From: Paraburkholderia sp. DHOC27 | GTDB taxonomy: Bacteria; Pseudomonadota; Gammaproteobacteria; Burkholderiales; Burkholderiaceae | Direction: 5' to 3' | Length of the DNA stretch: 64,000 nucleotides | NCBI RefSeq assembly: GCF_003429005.1 | Contig: NZ_QVQV01000003.1 | Location: 716,741-780,740, forward strand | Shown here: positions 44,631 to 52,668 of the stretch, one piece after another | Position numbering within the stretch: the first letter of the stretch is position 1 | Layout: every line of letters starts with the position of its first letter | The notes under the pieces: generated by a model | The model's database searches: none | The model's input: only the letters and a program-made list of their open reading frames with translations | What the model was told of the DNA's origin: nothing | Position numbers and translations under genes: made by a program

Positions 44631-46040
44631 TCACACCGGGTTCGCCGCCACATAGTTCTTGAACGCGGAATACGCCTCGGTTTTCGTCACGCCGTCCGAC
44701 TGCACGAGACCGTAGCCGTCGCTCGTGGACACGTCGATCAGTTCGTAGAACATCACCGATTGCAGGTTGTACGTCTGACGCAGCGTGTTGTATTCGGCCA
44801 GGGTGCCGGCCACGTAGCTCGCCTGTTGCGCCGCCGAGTCGCTCGGCACGAAACCCCATTCCGTGATCCAGATCGGCAGTCCGAACGATTGCTGAAGGAT
44901 CTGCAATACGTTGGTGAGCCCCTGCGGACCCGCCTCGGTGATGAGGCCCGAGCTTTCGTACCAGTGATACATCGTGATGTCCCACGCCAGCGGCGTGGCG
45001 CCGGCCTGACCCGTCGACGAACCGTCCGGCGTGATGCCCTGCCACAGCATTTGCAGCGCGGTATAGGCGAGCGGAATGCCCACGTTGATGCCGCACTTGA
45101 TGCTCGAATCGACCGACTTCACGCCGTCGATCATGCCGCGCAACACGCCGCGATAAGCCGGCCAGTACGCCGGGTTGTACTCGGCCGGTGAGTTGCCCGC
45201 GCCGAAGGTGACGAGGCCGTTCGCATCGAGTTCGTTGCCGCATTCGATCACGCTGACGAGGCCCTTGAGCGGCGTCGCAATCGAGACCGCGAGTTCGTAG
45301 CCGAGGTTGTACGCGTCGGTTTCGCTGGCGGTCTGGTCGTAGCTCATCGGGTTGATGACCGGCAGGATCGATACGCCGCTGCCGGCGAACGGCCCGGCCA
45401 GCGCGGTGGCGATGGTCTGGGCCATGCCCGACCCAGCCACGTCCGCGCGGTAGTTGGTCACGCCGAGGTCCTTGAGCAAGGCGAGTTGCTGTGCGGCGCT
45501 CATGGTCTCGTAGATGCCCGACGGCCAGGCCATATGGCCGTTGACGCCGTAAAACACGTCGGCCGAGGTCGCGGTCGCCGCGCTGACACGCGGGTCGCTC
45601 GTGGCATTCCAGCCGTTCGCGCCGTACACGTACCAGCCACCGGCCGAATTCTCGCCGTAGATGGAGTGGTTCCAGTAGACCATCAGCACGGCGCTGCCCG
45701 GAAAGCCCGTGTTCATGTTGTTGCCGAGCACGCTGCCGTTCGAGAGCGTCCACGGCGTGCCGTAGGCGTCCGTGAAGGAGGCAAACGGCGGGATCGTGGT
45801 GCCTTGCGCCGATTCGCTCACCGCCGCCTTGGCTTTGGCGCTGGTGTTGGCCACCGCGCTGTCCGACGAGCCGCCAGCGCCGCCGCAACCGGCCAGCGCC
45901 AGACTGCCGGCACCGGCCAGCAAACTGGCCAGAAAAGTTCGTCTCGATGCGCCGGCATTCACGCTATCGGTTACCGCGAAAATGGCGGGACGGAGAAATG
46001 AAAGGTTCGCTTGCGTCGCTTTGCTGTTATCGGAGGACAT
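44631..46040 (-). CDS. Tat-exported lipoprotein glycoside hydrolase (clan GH-A)
   Basis: 469 aa. Residues 30-55 contain ASRRTFLASLLAGAGSLALAGC, a twin-arginine signal ending in a lipobox, so the enzyme is probably exported folded and lipid-anchored. The catalytic domain has SVIECGNELDANG (acid/base Glu after Asn) and GLPIWITEWGFVP (nucleophile Glu), the paired glutamates of clan GH-A (GH5/GH39-like). It may trim an exopolysaccharide, as PslG does in Pseudomonas; the substrate is inferred. AGGA precedes the ATG by about six bases. A FliA-like promoter lies just upstream. Confidence 0.8.
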   Translation of the reverse strand: MSSDNSKATQANLSFLRPAIFAVTDSVNAGASRRTFLASLLAGAGSLALAGCGGAGGSSDSAVANTSAKAKAAVSESAQGTTIPPFASFTDAYGTPWTLSNGSVLGNNMNTGFPGSAVLMVYWNHSIYGENSAGGWYVYGANGWNATSDPRVSAATATSADVFYGVNGHMAWPSGIYETMSAAQQLALLKDLGVTNYRADVAGSGMAQTIATALAGPFAGSGVSILPVINPMSYDQTASETDAYNLGYELAVSIATPLKGLVSVIECGNELDANGLVTFGAGNSPAEYNPAYWPAYRGVLRGMIDGVKSVDSSIKCGINVGIPLAYTALQMLWQGITPDGSSTGQAGATPLAWDITMYHWYESSGLITEAGPQGLTNVLQILQQSFGLPIWITEWGFVPSDSAAQQASYVAGTLAEYNTLRQTYNLQSVMFYELIDVSTSDGYGLVQSDGVTKTEAYSAFKNYVAANPV

Positions 46041-46761
46041 AATTCCTGAATTAGTCAGAGCAAAGTGGCGCAGTATAACGGCATCTTTTTACTGAATATT
46101 TCTCGAAACGGCAGAAATTCCCAATTAGGGAAAAATGCCCAATGAGGTAGAGATGACGAGTAAAACGTTTGTTTCGAAACATCTGCCGTTTTGATGGCGT
46201 ACTTTTTCGTTTGAAAGGGTAAATTTCGGTGTCACGCGGCAAAAAGTCCGCAAATGTTACGCCCAGAAGCTGTAATTGAGGATGCAAGCGGAAGGAAACT
46301 GTCCTCAATCAGGGGTCGGAGCCCCACGGCTTCTCATTGGATATTTCTAATTGATTTTCAGAATCTGAAGCCAGATTGAATTGACAGAAATTCGTATGAA
46401 TTAATGATTGGCGTCTGAAGCGGTATTTATTTCTAATTATAAGCGGATAATCCGGTAGAGATTTCCTGACATTCAAGTTTCATTTGCCTGGACTGTAAGC
46501 TTGATTAGCCAGCACCTGAAATCGCATCCATTCCAGTAAATGGACGCCGCTAATTCGCCGTAATCCCCCGCCCACTCTGGCATTCGGCAAGTTCGCAAAA
46601 CGCGGCTTTCCGGATGGCGCACAAAGCAAGCCAAACTGGCGTAACAAGCTGATTTCGTCCGCGCAGAATACGTTTCGAACCATCTGCCACATCTTCATCC
46701 GCGACGCTGTTGATCGCGCCGACCTTCACGCGGCCTCGCCGCGACCATCGACGAGCGCATC
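46041..46761. other. AT-rich intergenic region
   Basis: About 720 bases between divergent genes. One 60-base line (46381-46440) counts 18 G/C (30 %), against roughly 65 % in the flagellar genes. It contains long A/T stretches such as ATTTATTTCTAATTATAAG. Short frames exist (46051-46308 and 46480-46698 on the minus strand) but none has a ribosome site with convincing protein. It resembles an H-NS-type silenced promoter region. Confidence 0.6.
46075..46102 (-). promoter_or_regulatory. Candidate FliA promoter of the glycoside hydrolase gene
   Basis: On the minus strand GAAATATT, 12 bases, GCCGTTAT, then A. The -10 is identical to those before flgM and flgK and the 12-base spacing equals that of flgM; the -35 matches five of eight bases. 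A start about 7 bases downstream would leave a leader near 30 bases with the ribosome site. Confidence 0.45.
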
Positions 46762-47631
46762 ATGCCGACCTCCCCCCGGACCCTCGTGCCGATGCGTGCC
46801 GGCACGGGCAAGCCGCTGTTTTTCGTCCCCGGCATCAGCGCAACGGTGGACGACTGCCGCGCCCTCATCCATGCGATGCGCAGTCCGCGCCCCGTGTTCG
46901 GCATCGAGGCGCGCGGGCTGGACGGCCAGCAGCCGCCGCTCGATCGCATCGAAGCCATCGCGACGGACTACCTTCAGCAGATTCGCAGCATCCAGCCGCG
47001 CGGCCCATACGCCGTGGCCGGCTACTCGCTTGGTGGACTGGTGGCGCTCGAAATAGCGCAGCAGTTGCGGCACGGCGGCGAACAGATGGAGTGGCTCTGT
47101 CTGCTCGATTGCTATGCCCACGACCGCTGGCTGCCGCTCGGGCCGTGGCTGCAAAGCCGTGGCCGGTTCGCCGCGCGGCATTGGCGCAAGCTGCGCGCGG
47201 TGCCGCTGGCGCGGCTACCGGCTTATGTGAAGCAGAAGAGCATGGGGGCGGTGAATCGGGTCCGCGAGCGGTTGGGGCACGTGGCGCGGCAACCCGGGGA
47301 CGACACCCACCAGCCGGTGTCGCTGTTGCAGCAGGTGCAGGACGAACTGTGGATCGCGATGGTCAGGTATCGGCCGCGGCCCTGGCATGGCGGGCCGATC
47401 GTCTACGTGCGCGCGGCGGTGATGCCCGCGGAGTTGAGCAATCCGATGCCGCTCTGGCACCGAATCGCGCGCGGCGGCCTGATCTATACCGAGCTGGATT
47501 GCAGCCACGTCGAGATGCTGCGGACCCCGTTCGCGGAACGGGTGGCGGCGTTGCTGGACGACGGACTGGCGCAGATTCCGCGTTCAACTGAAGACGACGC
47601 GCCCGATGAGCAGTTGCGCGGCGCCACCTGA
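46762..47631 (+). CDS. Stand-alone thioesterase (alpha/beta hydrolase)
   Basis: 289 aa. The fold of type II thioesterases is evident: KPLFFVPGISATVDDCRAL (oxyanion region), PYAVAGYSLGGLVALEIAQ with nucleophile Ser89, and YTELDCSHVEMLRTPF with the likely catalytic His. Such domains (PF00975) release acyl groups from carrier proteins in NRPS or PKS assembly lines. No synthase gene lies nearby, so the substrate is unknown; a role in acylating a surface glycan is possible. The ribosome site is weak. Divergent from the glycoside hydrolase across the AT-rich region. Confidence 0.82.
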   Translation: MPTSPRTLVPMRAGTGKPLFFVPGISATVDDCRALIHAMRSPRPVFGIEARGLDGQQPPLDRIEAIATDYLQQIRSIQPRGPYAVAGYSLGGLVALEIAQQLRHGGEQMEWLCLLDCYAHDRWLPLGPWLQSRGRFAARHWRKLRAVPLARLPAYVKQKSMGAVNRVRERLGHVARQPGDDTHQPVSLLQQVQDELWIAMVRYRPRPWHGGPIVYVRAAVMPAELSNPMPLWHRIARGGLIYTELDCSHVEMLRTPFAERVAALLDDGLAQIPRSTEDDAPDEQLRGAT

Positions 47632-47685
47632 AGCCTCAAGACTTAACGTCGAGGCGGCGGCGCGCAAGCAGAGGTTCAGCTGGAA

Positions 47686-48129
47686 TCAGTACGCCCCGAA
47701 GGTGGGGACGCGGCCATCCGGGCCATAAAGGGCGGGCTTTGCCGGGCGCACCTGGAGGACATCGAGGGCGCGCTGGTTGTATTCCATGCGGGTGCGGATC
47801 AGCACACCGTTGATCTTGTTGGAGCGACGTGCGCGTTCTACTGACTGTTGCAGCAGAGACCATTGCGCGGCGAGCTTGGGGTCGCGGTCCGAAGCCAGTT
47901 CGATCCCGGTCCAGCCGCCTGGCAGACCCATTTCGGCGAGTTGCGCGTCGCGGGTCTTTTCGAGCGTGGCCAGCTTGCCGACCAGTTCGGTTTTCTTCTC
48001 GACGATGGGCCGCAAGGCCTCGGCCGGATCGACCTCGGTCAGCGCCTTCTGTTCGAGGGTCAGCACCGAGGCAAACGCCTCGATGGTCGAGTATTCGTCG
48101 ATTACGATGGCCAGCAGCGCGTCTTTCAT
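47686..48129 (-). CDS. flgN: Flagellar export chaperone FlgN
   Basis: 147 aa, helical throughout (LLAIVIDEYSTIEAFASVLTLEQKALTE ... LRPIVEKKTELVGKLATLE), with the NQRALDVLQ segment near the end typical of FlgN. FlgN binds the junction proteins FlgK and FlgL before export. It follows flgM by 76 bases on the minus strand. GTG 48132 just before the ATG is an alternative start. Confidence 0.9.
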   Translation of the reverse strand: MKDALLAIVIDEYSTIEAFASVLTLEQKALTEVDPAEALRPIVEKKTELVGKLATLEKTRDAQLAEMGLPGGWTGIELASDRDPKLAAQWSLLQQSVERARRSNKINGVLIRTRMEYNQRALDVLQVRPAKPALYGPDGRVPTFGAY

Positions 48130-48205
48130 CACAAACTCGCTTTCACAGCGGCCCGCGCCATTCCCGCGGGTCGGGTTTTAAGGGGTCGCCTTGCGGCGGC
48201 CAGCC

Positions 48206-48562
48206 TTAATTGCCGGTCGCCGGGGCTCTCGTTTGCAACAGACTGCGCGTGGTATCCAGCACGCCGTCTGCGATCTTGCCCGGGTCGATGGTCAGCGTGC
48301 CATTCTTGATGGCCGCCTTGATCGACTCGACATGAGCCGTGTCGATGTCTGCCGAACCCGACGCTGCCAGACTGCGCAGGTTGGACGACAGGCCAGACAG
48401 GCTCACGCTCGCGTCGCCGCCCGAAGTCGAAGCGGCTTGCGCGGAATTGCTTGCGCCTTGGGCGGACGCTGCCGCCGGAGCTGAACCTTCCTGCTGAGCG
48501 GCGCGCGACGCGCTGCTCGTGAGACTGTCCAGCTGGGTGTTGGTGTTGGAATCGATTTTCAC
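48206..48562 (-). CDS. flgM: Anti-sigma-28 factor FlgM
   Basis: 118 aa from GTG 48562 with AGGAAG seven bases ahead. The start VKIDSNTNTQLDSL resembles the disordered FlgM N-terminus. The conserved C-terminal sigma-binding helices are IDTAHVESIKAAIKNGTLTIDPGKIADGVL. FlgM blocks FliA until it is exported through the completed hook. It is preceded by a FliA promoter, giving the usual feedback loop. Confidence 0.95.
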   Translation of the reverse strand: MKIDSNTNTQLDSLTSSASRAAQQEGSAPAAASAQGASNSAQAASTSGGDASVSLSGLSSNLRSLAASGSADIDTAHVESIKAAIKNGTLTIDPGKIADGVLDTTRSLLQTRAPATGN

Positions 48563-48590
48563 GATTGGCTTCCTGAACGATTTGAGTCTT

Positions 48591-48618
48591 ATAACGGCAC
48601 TCAGGAAACCAAACTTTA
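48591..48618 (-). promoter_or_regulatory. FliA (sigma-28) promoter of flgMN
   Basis: On the minus strand TAAAGTTT (perfect -35), 12 bases, GCCGTTAT (six of eight). Spacing is one longer than consensus. It lies 29 bases before the flgM GTG. Confidence 0.75.
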
Positions 48619-48736
48619 GTTCTAACGTTGTATCCCTTTGTAACGGCTTTGCCGGTTGTGAGCGGTAGCGAACCAAAGCGGGGCCGGATGCATCGCGACC
48701 GCGCGCGCCTGCCGCTACCGGCCTGCCAGCCGGGCT

Positions 48737-50554
48737 TTACATCTGAATCTCGACGGTCGAACTGTTCTTCACGATGCCCATCACGATCTGGCCGGTCGCG
48801 GTTTTCACCTTGACCGGCTGACCGGGCTGCGCACTGGAAAGCGCGCTGCCTTCGGACGAAATCTGGAAGCCGTCGCCCTGCGCGACCACACTCACTGTCT
48901 GCCCGGCGGTGACCTGCTGGGCGTTCTTCAACATATCGAGGCGTAGCGGCAGGCCCTGGCCGACCCGCATCAGCGTGATCGAGCCCACGGCCTGCGCGGG
49001 GTCCGTGATGATCGACATGGGCAGCATGGTCAGATCGCCGTCGCGGCCGACGAGATCCGCTTCGCCCACCACTTCGCCGGGCGCCATCGCACGGGCGGCC
49101 ACGTAGTAGGTCGCGTTGATCGACACCTTCGCCTGTAGCCAGACCGTCCACGGGTGGCCGCTCGTGCAGCGCACGCCGACGGTGGTGCGGCCCCACAGGC
49201 GCGCGCCGTTGGGCAGGAAGGGCTGCAGCGTGGCGCAGGCCGCGAGGCCGCGCGGGAAAGCGGACGCCACGCTCAGCTCGATATGACCGGGTAGCCCCGT
49301 GATCTGTTGCTTGAGGAAGTCGACGGCGGCAGCGTGGATCAATTCGCCATCTTCCTGGCCAGCCAGGGCCGGTTGGGTCAAAGCCTGGGCCTGAGCCGGT
49401 TGTACGGGCTGTGCGGGTTGCACGGGTTGTGCAATCGAGGCGGCTGGCTGGCGGTATTGCACCGGCCGTGCGGGTTGTGCGTATTGAACCGGACGCGATG
49501 CCTCGGCGTATTGCACCGGCCGTGCAGCCTGGGCCGATTGCCCGAATGGCACCACTTCCACGGATTGCGCGACCGGGCGCGGTTGGGTCGGTTGAGCGAC
49601 CTGAACGGGCAGCGCGCTTCGGCCTGGTTGCGCCGTGCGGGCCATTTGTGCCGCTTGCACCATCTCTGCCGCTTGCGCGGTTGGGTTCGCCTGCTCCGCC
49701 TGTGCGTTAGCCGTCATCAGGCCATGCGCGCCTTGAGTCTGCAGCATGGCGGCTTGAATCGCCGCCGCGCGTTGGGCAGCTTCGGCGAGCGCTGCCGCCG
49801 GCAATTGCGAGGGTGCTGGCAAACTGGCCAGCGCCTGATTCGGCGTGACAGCGGCTACCTGAGCTTGAGCTTGGCTCCGACCTTGTGCGCCGGTCGTGCT
49901 CGCCATCCCCGCTACCGCGTTGCGGTTCACCGCGCTCGCTGCCAGTTCAGGCGGCTCGCCGCGCGAGGCCAGCGGATCGATCTCCATCCCGCTTGCGGGT
50001 GTTGCATCGACAGGCCGCGCGGCTGCCGCGTTCAACGCACGCGTCGACGAAGCAGGCACGACGACCGGCATCACCTGGCTTGCGGCCAGGGCGCCAGTCA
50101 TGTTCACGCGGGTGAGCCCAGCGCTGGATGGGGAGGTGTTAGGAGGCGTGTTCGGCGCCGTCGAAATCCAGTGCGGGGAGGCGGATGCGGCCGCTTCGCC
50201 GGTGCCTGGAATCACGATCGCGCCACTCGCATTGGCAAGCGTGCTGAAGCGATCGGTGGTGGCGGGCGCCGCTGGGGCGAGTGCAGACAGTGCGCTCGCC
50301 CCAGCCGCGCCGCCGGCATTTTGCGTCGGCCGATTGCCCGGGCGCGTGCCCGAAGTCGCCATCGCCGTCATGCGGGCGATGTCGTCCGGATTCTGTTGGC
50401 CGTTGCCCGGAATCACGATCGGGCCGCTGCTGTCCTCGGCCATGGCCGGCGCGATCCACAACGAGCCCGCGACGGCGCACGCCAGCCAGGCGGCGGCGTG
50501 TCGCGCAACGATGCGGCGCAGCGCATGCGGCACATCGAAAGTGGCTCGGACCAT
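48737..50554 (-). CDS. flgA: Flagellar P-ring assembly chaperone FlgA with long N-terminal extension
   Basis: 605 aa, against roughly 220 in E. coli. ATG 50554 follows GGAG; TTG 50557 is adjacent. A signal peptide (ACAVAGSLWIAPAMA) is followed by about 360 residues of Ala/Pro/Gln-rich sequence. This includes GPIVIPGNGQ (44-53) and GAIVIPGTGE (111-120), and a PVQYA/PVQP repeat array (345-388). The FlgA domain proper spans residues about 400-605 (AAAVDFLKQQITGLPGHIELSV, SAF region, then QTVSVVAQGDGFQISSEGSALSSAQPGQPVKVKT). FlgA helps P-ring subunit FlgI assemble in the periplasm. It diverges from flgB. Confidence 0.92.
   Translation of the reverse strand: MVRATFDVPHALRRIVARHAAAWLACAVAGSLWIAPAMAEDSSGPIVIPGNGQQNPDDIARMTAMATSGTRPGNRPTQNAGGAAGASALSALAPAAPATTDRFSTLANASGAIVIPGTGEAAASASPHWISTAPNTPPNTSPSSAGLTRVNMTGALAASQVMPVVVPASSTRALNAAAARPVDATPASGMEIDPLASRGEPPELAASAVNRNAVAGMASTTGAQGRSQAQAQVAAVTPNQALASLPAPSQLPAAALAEAAQRAAAIQAAMLQTQGAHGLMTANAQAEQANPTAQAAEMVQAAQMARTAQPGRSALPVQVAQPTQPRPVAQSVEVVPFGQSAQAARPVQYAEASRPVQYAQPARPVQYRQPAASIAQPVQPAQPVQPAQAQALTQPALAGQEDGELIHAAAVDFLKQQITGLPGHIELSVASAFPRGLAACATLQPFLPNGARLWGRTTVGVRCTSGHPWTVWLQAKVSINATYYVAARAMAPGEVVGEADLVGRDGDLTMLPMSIITDPAQAVGSITLMRVGQGLPLRLDMLKNAQQVTAGQTVSVVAQGDGFQISSEGSALSSAQPGQPVKVKTATGQIVMGIVKNSSTVEIQM
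49390..49522 (-). repeat. PVQYA/QPVQPA-coding tandem repeats in flgA
   Basis: Encodes FlgA residues about 345-388: three RPVQY units at 10-8 residue spacing, then QPVQPAQPVQPAQ. The DNA repeats the GTTGCAC/GTATTG... pattern with drift. Such arrays are prone to length variation. Confidence 0.7.
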
Positions 50555-50773
50555 CAAAAATCTCCAGCTCGCGGCAAGGGTACGGATTGCATTCTAGAGA
50601 CCGGCCCCCCGCCGCAAACGTCGAATAGAGGCGACCTTCCCCGGTTATTCCGACGATTGCCGCTTGCACGCTCCCCGCAAAATGCCTCTCATGCAAAAAA
50701 GCCTTTTGGGGCGCCGCAGGATGTGTGCACGGTAAGCACATGTCGGATGCGGGAACGTTTTCCGGAGATTTTC
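50555..50773. promoter_or_regulatory. Divergent flgA-flgB promoter region
   Basis: 219 bases. On the plus strand TTATT(C)CCGACGAT-like sequence at 50645-50657 and AAAATGCCTCTCA at 50679-50691 match the class II element seen before flhB and flhF (ten of 13 bases in the second half, spacing within one base or so). On the minus strand TAGAAT (50596-50591) could be the flgA -10. One FlhDC site may serve both directions. Confidence 0.5.
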
Positions 50774-51319
50774 ATGCTCGACAAACTCGATGCGGAATTT
50801 GCCTTTGGCCGACAGGCGCTCGATGTGCGTTCGTACCGGCAGGAACTGCTGTCGTCGAACATCGCGAACGCCGACACGCCGGGCTACAAGGCGCGCGACG
50901 TGGATTTCGGCTCGGCGCTGGCAGGCGCATTGAAGCAGGCGGGCGGCCGGACGTTGAGCACAGTGAGCGGTGACGACGCGGACAGCGGCGTCAGCGTGAG
51001 CATCGGCAGCGGTGCATCGAACAGCTCGACGCTGGCGATGGCGCAGCCCGCCGGTGTCACGAGCGGCATGACGATGGCGTCGACGGAACCGGGTCACATG
51101 TCCGGCAAGGTCTCGCTGATTCCGACCGGCGGCCCGAGCGACGACTACGGCCAACTGGCGTACCGCATTCCGACGCAGCCGTCGCTGGATGGCAATACGG
51201 TGGATCTCGATGCCGAGCGCGTGCAGTTCGCGGATAACTCGCTGCACTTCGAATCCACCATGACTGAAGTATCGAACCAGATCAAATCGATGCTGTCGGC
51301 GATCACCTCAGGCTCTTGA
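50774..51319 (+). CDS. flgB: Flagellar proximal rod protein FlgB
   Basis: 181 aa from ATG 50774 with CCGGAG upstream. The rod motif SSNIANADTPGYKARDVDFGSAL is at residues 30-52, and the C-terminal helix ends LHFESTMTEVSNQIKSMLSAI. A longer frame from 49307 is antisense shadow of flgA. The central Ser/Thr-rich stretch makes it longer than E. coli FlgB (138 aa). It begins the flgB-J operon and forms the rod base near FliE. Confidence 0.96.
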   Translation: MLDKLDAEFAFGRQALDVRSYRQELLSSNIANADTPGYKARDVDFGSALAGALKQAGGRTLSTVSGDDADSGVSVSIGSGASNSSTLAMAQPAGVTSGMTMASTEPGHMSGKVSLIPTGGPSDDYGQLAYRIPTQPSLDGNTVDLDAERVQFADNSLHFESTMTEVSNQIKSMLSAITSGS

Positions 51320-51426
51320 TGAAGCCATGACGCGACGACCGGCACACGCTGGATGCAACCGCTAAAAACCACGCAAACGGGCAGTAACCACGCCGGGCTC
51401 ATCCGGCAGGAGAGGTCAGAGAAGCC

Positions 51427-51852
51427 ATGCCATCTTTGATGAATATTTTCACGGTCGCCGGTTCGGCCATGTCGGCTGAGTCGCAGCGGCTCAACGTGAC
51501 GGCGTCGAACCTGGCCAACGCCGACAGTACGACGGGGCCCGACGGCCAGCCGTACAAGGCCAAGCAGGTCGTGTTCGCGGTCAACCCGCTCGGCGGCTCG
51601 CGTTCCGCGTCCGGCCAGCAGGTGGGCGGCGTGCAGGTGACCGGCGTGGTGGACGACCCGACGCCGATGAAGCAGACCTACGACCCGGGCAATCCCGCGG
51701 CCGACGCGAACGGCTACGTCACGATGCCGAACGTCGACCCGGTGGAAGAAATGGTGAACATGATTTCGGCGTCGCGCGCTTATCAGGCCAACGTCGAAAC
51801 ACTGAACACAGCCAAACAGCTCATGCTGAAAACTCTCACGATCGGAACCTGA
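51427..51852 (+). CDS. flgC: Flagellar proximal rod protein FlgC
   Basis: 141 aa. Rod motif [27 protein letters not shown] near residue 20 and the C-terminal signature [31 protein letters not shown]. Usual length. It sits between flgB (107 bases earlier) and flgD (11 bases later). Confidence 0.97.
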   Translation: MPSLMNIFTVAGSAMSAESQRLNVTASNLANADSTTGPDGQPYKAKQVVFAVNPLGGSRSASGQQVGGVQVTGVVDDPTPMKQTYDPGNPAADANGYVTMPNVDPVEEMVNMISASRAYQANVETLNTAKQLMLKTLTIGT

Positions 51853-51863
51853 GGAGCACGTCC

Positions 51864-52610
51864 TTGACCAGTTCAACCACAATCGGCAGCAACGGCACGA
51901 CGGTTTCGCCGTTGATGAACGACACGATGAGCAACAACTCATCGACCAACTCGACGAACAGTGCGACCGGTTCGACTTCCAGCTCGTCGTCCAGCTCCGC
52001 GTCGAACACGACCGGCGCCGGGCTGCAAAGCACCTTCCTGCAACTGCTGGTGACGCAGTTGCAGAACCAGGATCCGACCAACCCGATGGACAGCTCGCAG
52101 ATGACCTCGCAGCTCGCGGAGATCAATACCGTGACGGGCATCAGCCAGCTCAACACGTCGCTGTCGTCGCTGTCCACGCAACTGAACGCGGGCCAGACGT
52201 CGCAGGCAGCGCTGCTGATCGGCCAGAAAGTGCTCGCGCCGGGCAATTCGCTCAGCATCACGAGCGGCACGGAAACCAGCTTCGGCGTGCAACTGGGCGC
52301 GGCGGCTTCGGACATGCAGGTCAACGTCGTCAATTCCGCGGGTCAGATCGTCAACACCATCGATCTGGGTGCGCAACCCGCCGGCGTGGTGCCGGTGAGC
52401 TGGGAGCCGGTCGATTCGTCGGGCAACCCGCTGCCGACAGGCACTTACACGATTACCGCCACGGGCACCGTGAACGGCGTCGCCGGTACGGGCACCACGT
52501 TGACGACCGCTACGGTGGAAAGCGTCGTGCAGGGCACCAACGGTGCACCGAGCCTCGCGCTGTCCACGGGCAGCACGGTTCCGCTGACCTCGGTCGCGGC
52601 GGTCCTGTAA
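51864..52610 (+). CDS. flgD: Hook assembly scaffold FlgD
   Basis: 248 aa from a TTG at 51864 with GAGGAG eight bases ahead. A Ser/Thr/Asn-rich leader of about 50 residues precedes the conserved LQSTFLQLLVTQLQNQDPTNPMDSSQMTSQLAEINTV. The C-terminal half is the FlgD Tudor-like/Ig region (PAGVVPVSWEPVDSSGNPLPTGTYTIT). FlgD caps the growing hook and is discarded. Usual position in the operon. Confidence 0.96.
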   Translation: MTSSTTIGSNGTTVSPLMNDTMSNNSSTNSTNSATGSTSSSSSSSASNTTGAGLQSTFLQLLVTQLQNQDPTNPMDSSQMTSQLAEINTVTGISQLNTSLSSLSTQLNAGQTSQAALLIGQKVLAPGNSLSITSGTETSFGVQLGAAASDMQVNVVNSAGQIVNTIDLGAQPAGVVPVSWEPVDSSGNPLPTGTYTITATGTVNGVAGTGTTLTTATVESVVQGTNGAPSLALSTGSTVPLTSVAAVL

Positions 52611-52668
52611 GACCACTCAAGCAAACATCGTTCAAACAGTTTAGACATTTCCCGGAACGGAGACCGTC

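Noticed and set aside
46051..46698. Short minus-strand frames in the AT-rich region
   Set aside because: No convincing ribosome sites or protein character; AT-rich DNA should contain more stops, but 72-85 codons is not significant.
49307..51319. 670-codon plus-strand frame containing flgB at its end
   Set aside because: Residues before ATG 50774 are antisense to flgA, Arg/Leu-rich and repetitive; only the flgB part is protein-like and it has its own ribosome site.
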